Of a stretch of DNA of 7,780 nucleotides, positions 1 through 7,002 are shown in pieces. Numbering within the stretch: position 1 is the first letter of the stretch; every line of letters begins with the position of its first letter. The DNA is taken from positions 1-7,780 of the forward strand of contig DAOVIO010000179.1 in assembly GCA_030673645.1 (NCBI GenBank), in the 5' to 3' direction. The notes under the pieces are model-generated. The model did not search any database. It was not told the origin of the DNA and worked only from the letters and a program-made list of their open reading frames with translations. The position numbers were made by a program, and so were the translations under genes. This DNA comes from JAGLSB01 sp023135955. GTDB lineage: Bacteria > Bacteroidota > Bacteroidia > Bacteroidales > GCA-2748055.

Positions 1-1
1 C

Positions 2-910
2 GAAAAACGCTGGAATATGACGGGAAAAGAACATTATTCTCAAAACCTGTTCCTTGATAAATTGCTTCAATTTATTCGCGATAACAAAAATGAAAAGTTC
101 TTTTTATATCATCCAACGCAGCTCCCTCACGGCCCAACATCTATACCTGAGATTCATATTGATTTTAGAGATAATCCGGACCTGACCGAGCTGGAAAAGG
201 CCTATGCATCGATGGTTAAAATGCTTGACGATCATGTTGGAGTAATTGTGGAAGAGTTGAAAAAACAAGGAATTTATGAAAATACCCTAATCGTTTTTAC
301 CTCTGATAACGGCCATGAGATTTATTACCCAAGCCCTGGCAAAATGGATAAACCGGTTAGAAATATGCAAACCGGTGAGAAATTTGATAACCTTAATACA
401 AAATTTTACAGTCATTTAGCTGGTGATGTTTTTAACGGGAACGATGGAATGGCCGGGCTAAAACGCGATAACTGGGAAGGAGGAGTTCGGGTACCGCTCA
501 TTTACCATTGGCCAGGAAAGATTGAAGGCGGAAAAGTGTTGAATCAAATGGTTGCAAACTACGACATACTATCAACTTTTGCCGATTTACTGGATGTTGA
601 AGTTCTCAATAAAAAAGATGGTTTATCCTATTGGTCAGCATTCTTTGGCGATTCTACGGAAAAGCATGAATATGTAGTGTTTAATTCAAAACATGGTCCT
701 GCTTTGGTTACCGCTGACGGTTGGAAAATTCGATATCAGAAAACAGCCGATATTTATCAACTTTATTTTTTGCCTGAGGATTATACCGAGTCCAAGAATC
801 TGGCAGCCAAATATCCTAAAAAGCTTGAAAAGTTAAGGAAAACACTATTAATTGAATGTGGTGGAGAAACAGCTCCGCAAGAGCCGCGCTTAGAACCACT
901 GTCATACTGA
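2..910 (+). CDS. Sulfatase (formylglycine-dependent, alkaline-phosphatase fold), C-terminal part; 5' end outside window
   Basis: This is the C-terminal ~302 residues of a sulfatase that would hydrolyse a sulfate ester, most plausibly on a sulfated glycan given the SusD context. The frame is open to the left edge (EKRWN precedes the ATG at 17), so that ATG is an internal methionine, not the start. Counting from it, I see the strand FFLYHP followed by LPHGP (36-40), a conserved histidine region of the family. VFTSDNGH (93-100) carries the Asp-Asn that binds calcium, and WEGGVRVPLIYHWPG (153-167) is the typical block after the active site. The C-terminal subdomain follows (ADGWKIRY 233-240, then a helix ending near 280). 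The N-terminal C/S-x-P-S-R signature that becomes formylglycine, and any signal peptide, lie outside the window, so activity cannot be judged. The C-terminus looks complete. The substrate cannot be read from this part. Confidence 0.93.
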   Translation, partial: EKRWNMTGKEHYSQNLFLDKLLQFIRDNKNEKFFLYHPTQLPHGPTSIPEIHIDFRDNPDLTELEKAYASMVKMLDDHVGVIVEELKKQGIYENTLIVFTSDNGHEIYYPSPGKMDKPVRNMQTGEKFDNLNTKFYSHLAGDVFNGNDGMAGLKRDNWEGGVRVPLIYHWPGKIEGGKVLNQMVANYDILSTFADLLDVEVLNKKDGLSYWSAFFGDSTEKHEYVVFNSKHGPALVTADGWKIRYQKTADIYQLYFLPEDYTESKNLAAKYPKKLEKLRKTLLIECGGETAPQEPRLEPLSY

Positions 911-972
911 TTTAAATAATTGTGCTAAATTTTAACAAGGAGATAACCTAATCTAAATATATCGAACAATAC

Positions 973-997
973 AAATGATAAGACACACTTATCATTT
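973..997. repeat. Perfect 10-bp inverted repeat with 5-nt loop
   Basis: AAATGATAAG (973-982) and its exact reverse complement CTTATCATTT (988-997) flank the loop ACACA. It lies 62 bases after the sulfatase stop and about 20 bases before the sulfatase remnant begins. It could be a weak terminator for the upstream sulfatase, although the stem is AT-rich and no clean T run follows. It could also be an operator-like palindrome or a relic of the event that truncated the next gene. The symmetry is seen directly; the role is not known. Confidence 0.55.
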
Positions 998-1019
998 ATT
1001 AAAATGACAAAAAATATGA

Positions 1020-1376
1020 ACCCCATTGTACATCCCTCATTATAATAAAACGCCGAGTTGTTTTATCCGTATGGGAGACTATAAGCTTATTAAGTTTTAT
1101 GGAGATTATCTGGAAGAAAAAGATTTCAGTAAAATAATACCTGAGGCGAAAATAGAATTATATAATTTAAGAAATGATATATCTGAGCAATATGACCTGT
1201 CGGAAAGCATGCCGGAAAAGGTCAGGGAGATGGAAAAGATGCTAAATGAATGGTTAAAGGAAACGGGAGCAAAAATGCCGGTTAAAAATGAAAATTTTAA
1301 TCCGGAAAAGTGGAGTTATGCCACATCCTGCAAAGTTGATGAAGATGGGAACATTATTCCAATTGAAAAAAGATAA
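1020..1376 (+). pseudogene. Sulfatase C-terminal remnant (about 118 codons, N-terminus and catalytic domain missing)
   Basis: The reading frame begins directly after an in-frame TGA (1017-1019) and reads TPLYIPHYNKTPSCFIRMGDYKLIKF, then a stretch with ELYNLRNDISEQYDLSESMPEKV, then a helix and GAKMPVKNENF. This matches the C-terminal subdomain of many Bacteroidota sulfatases: a PHY motif, 'IRxGDYKLI', 'ELYNLxxDxxExxxL', a helical segment, then 'GAxMPxxNxxF/Y'. Nothing of the catalytic domain is present: no CxPSR, no DNG, no EGG block, and none appears in the other forward frames of 911-1019. The only possible starts are a TTG at 1026 or the internal ATG at 1071, neither convincing in this phylum. 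The C-terminal end looks well preserved, which suggests a deletion of the front of the gene rather than long decay. It is not the tail of the upstream sulfatase, which has its own complete C-terminus. Confidence 0.8.
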
Positions 1377-1427
1377 TTTTTAATAGCAAATATTGATAAG
1401 GAAAAATACTGGTTATTTTCAGAGCAT

Positions 1428-1465
1428 AAAAAAAGAAGTTGCTTAATTAAACAACTTCTTTTTTT
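1428..1465. terminator. Bidirectional intrinsic terminator between converging genes
   Basis: Positions 1428-1441 (seven A, then GAAGTTG) pair perfectly over 14 bp with 1452-1465 (CAACTTC, then seven T), leaving a 10-nt loop that contains the palindrome TTAATTAA. Read on either strand, the stem is followed by a T run, so it can end transcripts coming from the sulfatase side (+) and from the large T9SS protein gene (-, stop at 1487-1489). Its position in the only gap between the converging genes fits this role. Confidence 0.9.
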
Positions 1466-1486
1466 GATAGATTCTTCTTTTGAAAA

Positions 1487-4400
1487 TTACTTAATTATAG
1501 TAAGCTTCTCCCTAAAGTACCTTGATCCAACCTTAACATAAACAAAATACATTCCCGACTCATAGGAGCTTAAGTCTATTATCAGATTGTTGTTTTCCAT
1601 TGACTTGTTATAAACAGTTACACCGGCAAGGTTAATTATATTTACAAGCCTATCTGCATTAGCTGTATTTCTTAATTCCACACGCAAACTTGTCTTTGCC
1701 GGATTCGGATACATTTTAAACTCTGCCATTGCACCTTCAATACCACTTGCAAATGAAACTGTATAGTTAACGTTGGCAGTAGTCTCTAGGTCACCATCTG
1801 ATACTATAAGCTGCAATGTGTAATCACCTGCAGCAGCAAAAGTAACATCTGTAGATAACTGATTTGCATCTGCAAATGTCACACTACCTGCATCCCCAGT
1901 TAATACTGACCATATAAAAGTCAATTCACTTGTGGTAGGTAAACCATCATCTGAAACTATTGCTGTTGTACTTGTTGCGATCCCTACATTAGCAACTAAG
2001 TCAGTAGTAGCAATACTTACATTTGGAGCAGTATTCGTTTGTTCTATAATGAATGTAAGATTATAAGACACTGTTGTAAATGCATCTTCAGATGTTACTT
2101 TTATAACATCATCATAAGCAATATTACCAACAGTTCGCTCAAGTCCTAACTTATCAACAATTATTAAAGTGGCCCCGGGGGCTATATCAATGTATGAACA
2201 GAACTTCTCAACTGCTGTACCACCAGGAATACCGGCAATAATCAAAGCTTCCTGATCAACATAATATACGCTGGAAAGTACAAAAGCATCGCTGGAAAGG
2301 GATTCTAATTTTAATTGATAAGCCTTTTTGTCCCCATTTTGAGCAACTACCTCAAATAATATAGCTTCTGTTGCTAATACATTAGAGTAAGCATTATTAA
2401 AGTTCAAAACTTTAAGTGGAACCAGGGCTCCTGCATCATCAAGAATATTCAAAATGGAAAGCTCTGATAAAGTGGATACATAGGAAAGCATTGTCTCTAG
2501 ACTTGTTCCAGGAACAATGCCAGAGATCTCACCATCTCCAATAGTAATTCCTGAACCATTCTCCGCAACAAGGCCTGTATTGGAATCTAAGGCAGCAGTA
2601 GAGAGAAGATATTTGGTTACCGTCTTACCATCTTCAGCCGTTACTACAAGGCTGTCTCCTTCAGAAACTTGTGCAGACACATCTAACACTGCTCCATCTG
2701 CCCCACTTAATACTTGTAATCCTTGACTATCATTAGCCTTAATTAGTTTTGAAAAGAATACTTCAACAGTTTCCCCGTTGCTTAGCCCTATAATATTCAG
2801 ATCTCCAAAATAGCCAGGGTCAACAGCATAATCTAATGAACTTACCGTAGAAATATATGCAGTTACAGGATCCAGGTTGTGATTACCAAGAGTAGAAGTA
2901 TGAACTTCCCAGTCTATTTCTTCAATTTGTGCATTTGACCAGGTCCATTCTGAATCTTCAGGGCTTGTCCCGCTGGATTCGACATAATTTGGGTTTCCTT
3001 TCCAAATACTACTTTTCCTTTGCAATTTATGACCTTTATTGCCAGGCCAGTCATAACCTCCAATATCGGCAAAATCTGTTCCATCCTGATATCCCAAGGC
3101 ATCTATCAAAGTTAGATCCTCCATATCACCAATTGCTTTATCCCCGGTAAGTATAGAATCATTCTCAATTCTGAAAAGATAATGAATCACATCTTTCTGA
3201 CGGGTTAATAAAGCTGTATTAACAGGAAAGCTTAGTCCCCATTCATTCGGCATATCTTCAGGGAAGGTTATATCAAATTGATCCAAAGAAAAGTAAGTAT
3301 TGTCTGTTACAATTTTTAATACCCCCCTTGCTGCAATATAGAATACATCACCGGGCTCAACTGAAGGGTCTACCGCATTATCGTATTCTAATACTTTGTA
3401 ACCGGTAGTTCCCCATAAAGTCGGATCATCAGTAAACTTAAACCCCGGCACATAAAGTTTATAGCAATTTTCAAATGACAGATCTGCCTGAACAGCTTCA
3501 GCAGGATTTTTAACCTGAGCTGTTGCTATCAAATAGTTGCTCATATCCAAAACCTGATTTCCGGGATTGCATAATTCAAGAAATTCAGTTGTAGTTTTAA
3601 ACTTATGTTGAAATTCTGAGAAGAAAGGATCTGCATAGAATTTTTGAAAGTCTTCATCGGCCACCATCTCAACAAATGTAATCGTGTACTCGTTTATTTC
3701 AAGACCCGATTCAGATGTTATAGTAATAGTAGTGGTTCTTTCTTCAAAACCCCCACTTAGAGAGATTGCCGGATCAATTTCTACAATGGCATTCAGGTCC
3801 TCTGCATAAGCCATTAGTGCAGGAATATTTTTTGTTCCCGGCCTTAGAGTAATATTATATTGATGTACATTAAGCGAAAATTCGGGAATGGTATCCCCAT
3901 TTAACCAACTGAAGTCAAAATTATCAGCAGGAGTTATGTCTGGCCAGGTAATTGCGGTAATTGATGCATTATCATTGGGTATATAATCTTCGATATCAAT
4001 AAAATATTCCTTAACAGCACCGCTTTTTGCAGTCACCTCTAATTTATCACCAAAAACAAGGTCAACTCTTTCTGTTCCGTCAACCCAAAGGATTTTTACA
4101 CTGGCATCAGGAGTCCATTCAAGATATTTGAATAAACTATCTACCCTGGTAGCAAAACCAATGCTGCCAATGGTATCAATTCCGGGTATATCTTCAGTAA
4201 CATAATATGGAGTTCCTCCAACAAGGGCAAGGGTTCCTGGTGGATCTTCATCCGGATCGGGATAATTAATGTTGTGTCTGGGAAAAACAAGATTCATATC
4301 ATCCACTGGAGGTGAAACAGTAATTGTGAGTGATTGCTCTGTTAGCTCAGTTCCGGTTGCTTTAACAATTAATTGATCTCCCGATTGAATGATAGTATGC

Positions 4401-5287
4401 AGGGAATCTTCAAAAGAGGGATTTTCAACATATTGCCATCCCATTCCATCTCCAAATGTTAATTCCTGAACCAAGGAGTCTTCTTTATATATCCCCCAAG
4501 GTATGGTAAGTGTATTATTGACTAAATCAATACTTATTTCAGGATGACTCGTTGTAACATCAATAGGGAAAGCACCATGATTTTTAACTGTTCTAAATGG
4601 CAGTCCCGGATTCAAATGTTCAAGAAGTAACCACTCGGAATCAGAAGCATCTGTTCCCCTGGAATAATCCCAGTTACCCAGATTACCTTGTGGTATGGAG
4701 GATTTTCTCACCAGGGTATTGTTTTCTATAGGTTCTACAACTCCGGCAATAGGATATCCGCCTGTTATTTTTATACCTTCTCCGAATTCATCCAGGTTCC
4801 AGTTTACACAATCAATAATTATAGAATCAGTGTCAGAATATTTATACCACATAACGATTCCATATTTGCCGCCAAATGGTCTCATCACGAGATATTCCAC
4901 ACTGGATGAATCAATCAATACTCCAGATTCAAAAAGCTCCCCTTCTTCAGGCTGATAAATAAACCTGTCAGAAAGTTCTTGTATAGCAGTCCAGTTTTGT
5001 TCAGGCTCTTCATAAATATTTGAAACGACAAACGTTTCTCCGGCTTCAAGAATGGTTTCTTCAAAATACAACAGTTTGTTTAAAGCTGCATCTCCAATTC
5101 CGCTTTGGAGTAGAAATCTGGAAAGATCGAGAGCAGAATCGCCCACATTACATAACTCAAAATAAGAATCAGTATGGCCGTCAAGTCTTGCTTCAGAGAA
5201 TATAAGATCAGGGATTGTATCCTGAGCAATCGTTGTTAGAGGTAATGCCAATGTCAAAATTATTATTAATTGTAAAATACGTTTCAT
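1487..5287 (-). CDS. Large secreted multidomain protein: two lamin-tail-like domains, repeated beta modules, PKD-like domain, T9SS type A sorting tail
   Basis: The 1266-residue product starts with a Sec signal peptide (MKR, a hydrophobic run, cleavage probably after TTIAQ at 18-22), which supports the ATG chosen. Residues ~23-230 and ~548-805 are two diverged copies of a lamin-tail (LTD)-like unit. Each has FxELCNxG...LD(L/M)S near its start (43-55 and 569-583) and RKSSI...DSEW near its end (194-219 and 757-781). Related beta-sandwich modules lie at ~251-325, ~363-432, ~470-540, ~832-897, ~921-995 and ~1016-1080; the clearest share 'IxGIPGGT...D.G...D.(L/I).VT(A/S)(E/K)...Y.L'. Residues ~1085-1178 resemble a PKD/cadherin-type domain (VSDGD). 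The tail from ~1188 has MYPNPAK (1192-1198), GMYFVYV and a final KLTIIK, the hallmark of the Por secretion sorting domain. The protein is therefore expected to cross the outer membrane by T9SS and be anchored or released. No catalytic motif is visible; adhesion or substrate binding is inference. It appears monocistronic. Confidence 0.92.
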   Translation of the reverse strand: MKRILQLIIILTLALPLTTIAQDTIPDLIFSEARLDGHTDSYFELCNVGDSALDLSRFLLQSGIGDAALNKLLYFEETILEAGETFVVSNIYEEPEQNWTAIQELSDRFIYQPEEGELFESGVLIDSSSVEYLVMRPFGGKYGIVMWYKYSDTDSIIIDCVNWNLDEFGEGIKITGGYPIAGVVEPIENNTLVRKSSIPQGNLGNWDYSRGTDASDSEWLLLEHLNPGLPFRTVKNHGAFPIDVTTSHPEISIDLVNNTLTIPWGIYKEDSLVQELTFGDGMGWQYVENPSFEDSLHTIIQSGDQLIVKATGTELTEQSLTITVSPPVDDMNLVFPRHNINYPDPDEDPPGTLALVGGTPYYVTEDIPGIDTIGSIGFATRVDSLFKYLEWTPDASVKILWVDGTERVDLVFGDKLEVTAKSGAVKEYFIDIEDYIPNDNASITAITWPDITPADNFDFSWLNGDTIPEFSLNVHQYNITLRPGTKNIPALMAYAEDLNAIVEIDPAISLSGGFEERTTTITITSESGLEINEYTITFVEMVADEDFQKFYADPFFSEFQHKFKTTTEFLELCNPGNQVLDMSNYLIATAQVKNPAEAVQADLSFENCYKLYVPGFKFTDDPTLWGTTGYKVLEYDNAVDPSVEPGDVFYIAARGVLKIVTDNTYFSLDQFDITFPEDMPNEWGLSFPVNTALLTRQKDVIHYLFRIENDSILTGDKAIGDMEDLTLIDALGYQDGTDFADIGGYDWPGNKGHKLQRKSSIWKGNPNYVESSGTSPEDSEWTWSNAQIEEIDWEVHTSTLGNHNLDPVTAYISTVSSLDYAVDPGYFGDLNIIGLSNGETVEVFFSKLIKANDSQGLQVLSGADGAVLDVSAQVSEGDSLVVTAEDGKTVTKYLLSTAALDSNTGLVAENGSGITIGDGEISGIVPGTSLETMLSYVSTLSELSILNILDDAGALVPLKVLNFNNAYSNVLATEAILFEVVAQNGDKKAYQLKLESLSSDAFVLSSVYYVDQEALIIAGIPGGTAVEKFCSYIDIAPGATLIIVDKLGLERTVGNIAYDDVIKVTSEDAFTTVSYNLTFIIEQTNTAPNVSIATTDLVANVGIATSTTAIVSDDGLPTTSELTFIWSVLTGDAGSVTFADANQLSTDVTFAAAGDYTLQLIVSDGDLETTANVNYTVSFASGIEGAMAEFKMYPNPAKTSLRVELRNTANADRLVNIINLAGVTVYNKSMENNNLIIDLSSYESGMYFVYVKVGSRYFREKLTIIK

Positions 5288-5493
5288 AATATTTTAGTTT
5301 AGTGATACGGTTTACTTTAAGAGATAATGATGTTACCAAAACATAAAATTAATCAAAATAATATCGATATACCATTATAAAACTTAAACTAATACAGTGT
5401 AACAGTGTAATTTAGTAAATCTATGATATTAAATGCTTAACAATGGGAATATTTTATTCCAGACAGGTAGAAATATTGTTTAAATTCAATATT
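5288..5493. other. AT-rich intergenic region upstream of the large T9SS protein gene; no gene seen
   Basis: This leader contains no plausible coding frame. It must hold the promoter of the minus-strand gene, but I find no convincing Bacteroidota promoter (TTG at -33 with TAnnTTTG at -7) at correct spacing. The leader before the start codon is A-rich (AAACTAAAATATT then ATG), as is usual in this phylum, with no Shine-Dalgarno sequence. Small repeats are present: a tandem pair of ACAGTGTA (5394-5409), a direct repeat AATATTTTATTC (5448-5459 and 5488-5499), and an inverted repeat AAATATTG/CAATATTT (5471-5478 and 5487-5494). None can be assigned a role. Confidence 0.6.
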
Positions 5494-5640
5494 TTATTCA
5501 GGCTGTTCAATCTTGTATTTCATATCGTACAGTCTTAACTGACGTGGTTTTCACTCAGCATCTTCCAGAAAAACCGGGTGTGGCAATGATACATCCCATT
5601 CGCCTAATTTTTTAAGCATGGTGTTCCTCACCCAAAATAA
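5494..5640 (-). pseudogene. Probable decayed sulfatase C-terminus with in-frame TGA
   Basis: On the minus strand, from about 5640 down, one frame reads LFWVRNTMLKKLGEWDVSLP, then HPVFLEDAE, a TGA stop (5551-5553), then KPRQLRLYDMKYKIEQPE and TAA (5494-5496). The pattern of a helix ending in 'L..EWD', then 'P.P.FLE..EW+..(H/Q)L.LYD..Y...QP' is what I recall from C-terminal ends of Bacteroidota sulfatases. In those, the residue at the TGA is usually Trp (TGG), so a single G-to-A change explains the stop. Coding resemblance on both sides of the stop in the same frame argues for a recent lesion. Nothing upstream of ~5640 resembles a sulfatase, because the terminator of the neighbouring operon sits there, so the front of the gene is lost. 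The family assignment rests on pattern memory and a short stretch. Confidence 0.5.
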
Positions 5641-5682
5641 AACAAGTGCAGGTTCATCCCCGAGGGAATGAACCTGCACTTG
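5632..5682 (-). terminator. Strong intrinsic terminator of the SusD-like/lipoprotein operon
   Basis: The arms 5643-5657 and 5668-5682 are perfectly complementary over 15 bp (CAAGTGCAGGTTCAT / ATGAACCTGCACTTG). After one mismatch two more G-C pairs close a 4-nt loop. On the minus strand the hairpin is followed at once by TTTTATTTT (5642-5634), giving the standard stem plus T-tract. It starts 18 bases after the stop codon of the lipoprotein gene, as expected for the end of that operon. The plus strand has no T-tract after the stem, so the terminator works in one direction. Confidence 0.87.
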
Positions 5683-5700
5683 CAAGAGTAAATATGCTAT

Positions 5701-6987
5701 TTATTTAATCAGTTCTATTTTGAGGTCGTCTATCAGTATTGACGGACAAACACCGTCAAAACCACCTTTTCCAACCCACTGGGCAATCATGATTTTGGGC
5801 ATCTCCTGACCGGCCTGAATAGTAGTTGGCGTCCAGCCAAGAGCTTCCGGATCCGGGTCAACATCACTAGAGCCTGTTCCGGTGGCAGGGAATTCATAAC
5901 TTACAGTGCGCCATTCCGGAGATGCAGACACTTTTATTCCATACAGGTTATTATTTTTTGGATTAACAGCTGTAGGTAATAAGTATGATTCCACTCCATA
6001 AATTTTATTCGGGATACCATTTTCATCATCAACCACGCCAATGTGCATCGATGTTGGAGCAGGGGTCTTTATATTATAGCTGATCCTGTAACGCTGGCCA
6101 ACAAGCAGTTCAAAATCCTGGAATACTAACTGAATTGACGCGCTTGATTCTAAAGTTGAAGGATCGTTCAGTTTAGCTTCAGCACATTTTGCCGGGCTTG
6201 AATAATCAATTGTTGATACAAGCAAGGTTCCCGGGCCATAGTCTGTATATTTAAATCTTGGGAAATAAAACGGATCCGCTGATAGATCAAAACCTTCATC
6301 AAGTCCGTCATAGTTTTCATCCATTATAATACTGTATTTCAGCAATGAATCAGCTTTCCCGAAATCAGAAACCGCTGAAGATTGTCCGCAGGGGCCAACA
6401 GCAATAAGGCTATATTCGGTATCAACCTGGGGAACATCAACATTATCGGCATAAGCGTTACCGGTAACGCTGTCATTCATTACCACACCATCCTTCATTA
6501 CAATATAGTATTTGGCAAAATCGACATCGTCCCATGTAAGTTCAACCTTTGATTCAAATTCGCCGTCGGATGCAGAAAATGAAACCGGATCGGGCGGAAC
6601 ATCTCCTTTCCTTCCAACAGTAAAGGCAGAATCTATTGATGCCCCGTTTTCATTTTTAGCAAAAACCCAGTATTCGGTATCTACACTAACCGCCTCGGTA
6701 TCGGTAAAGCTTGTATCGGCAATATTATCGGCGATCAATGAGCCGGCCCTGTAAATATCGTAGCCGGTTGTTCTAGTAGTAGGCTCCCATGACAATATCA
6801 CCATATCGCAGTATTCATCATAAGAAGCTGTCATTAACAACGGCGCCAAGGGTCCGTCTGTCCTTTCTTCCGGCAAGTAGTTGGGGTCAAGGTCAAACTC
6901 ACCTACAGTATCGAGCTTGGTACATGATCCAATAAATATAAGTGCCGGAACTATTATGAATATTAACTTTATTTTTTTCATAAGCAT
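5701..6987 (-). CDS. Outer-surface lipoprotein with two FN3-like domains and a C-terminal beta-rich (CBM-like) domain; probable surface glycan-binding protein
   Basis: The 428-residue product begins with a lipoprotein signal: MLMKKIKL, a hydrophobic core, then FIGSC with the lipid-modified Cys at 22. Met3 (ATG at 6981-6979) gives a more usual MKK start and may be the true start. After a short linker there are two fibronectin-III-like domains, ~48-125 (VILSWEPTTRTTGYDIYR) and ~131-208 (VELTWDDVDFAKYYIVMKDG). A ~210-residue C-terminal domain (~217-428) follows, with strands typical of jelly-roll carbohydrate-binding modules: GQRYRISYNIKT near its middle, EWRTVSYEFPATG, and a final SILIDDLKIELIK. 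The gene starts 15 bases after the SusD-like stop and ends at a terminator, so it is the last gene of that operon. This is the usual slot for SusE/F-like surface glycan-binding proteins that sit beside SusC/SusD and hold substrate at the cell surface. The ligand is unknown, and the CBM-like call is by fold pattern, not by family recognition. Confidence 0.85.
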   Translation of the reverse strand: MLMKKIKLIFIIVPALIFIGSCTKLDTVGEFDLDPNYLPEERTDGPLAPLLMTASYDEYCDMVILSWEPTTRTTGYDIYRAGSLIADNIADTSFTDTEAVSVDTEYWVFAKNENGASIDSAFTVGRKGDVPPDPVSFSASDGEFESKVELTWDDVDFAKYYIVMKDGVVMNDSVTGNAYADNVDVPQVDTEYSLIAVGPCGQSSAVSDFGKADSLLKYSIIMDENYDGLDEGFDLSADPFYFPRFKYTDYGPGTLLVSTIDYSSPAKCAEAKLNDPSTLESSASIQLVFQDFELLVGQRYRISYNIKTPAPTSMHIGVVDDENGIPNKIYGVESYLLPTAVNPKNNNLYGIKVSASPEWRTVSYEFPATGTGSSDVDPDPEALGWTPTTIQAGQEMPKIMIAQWVGKGGFDGVCPSILIDDLKIELIK

Positions 6988-7002
6988 ATAATTTAATTTA
7001 TT

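Noticed and set aside
938..944. AAGGAG sequence resembling a Shine-Dalgarno site
   Set aside because: No start codon follows at usable distance, and Bacteroidota generally do not depend on this motif. The only nearby ATG frame (1004) ends after 13 codons.
2517..4955. Several plus-strand open frames of 60-86 codons (for example 2517-2726, 2929-3150, 4688-4955)
   Set aside because: All lie antisense inside the 1266-residue protein gene, have no recognisable domains or signal sequences, and are explained by the composition of the strand opposite a real gene.
1487..5287. LTD-containing protein as a secreted nuclease or phosphodiesterase
   Set aside because: LTD domains often accompany nucleases, but I see no endonuclease/exonuclease/phosphatase motifs (no GDFN, SDHxP or HNH pattern) anywhere in the 1266 residues.
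5288..5400. Possible promoter elements on the minus strand (for example TATGTTTTG and TTATTTTG)
   Set aside because: They are near matches to TAnnTTTG with wrong internal spacing, and no TTG lies about 19 bases upstream. In AT-rich DNA such matches are expected by chance.
5394..5409. Tandem ACAGTGTA x2 as a possible regulator site or target-site duplication
   Set aside because: There are only two 8-bp copies with no mobile element between or beside them. It is noted in the intergenic entry but gives no ground for a functional call.
5471..5494. Inverted repeat AAATATTG/CAATATTT as a terminator
   Set aside because: The stem is 8 bp and almost all A/T, no T-tract follows on either strand, and it is compatible with chance in this composition.
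6512..6754. Plus-strand 80-codon open frame
   Set aside because: It is antisense to the FN3 region of the lipoprotein gene. It is low-complexity, Ser-rich and has no family resemblance.
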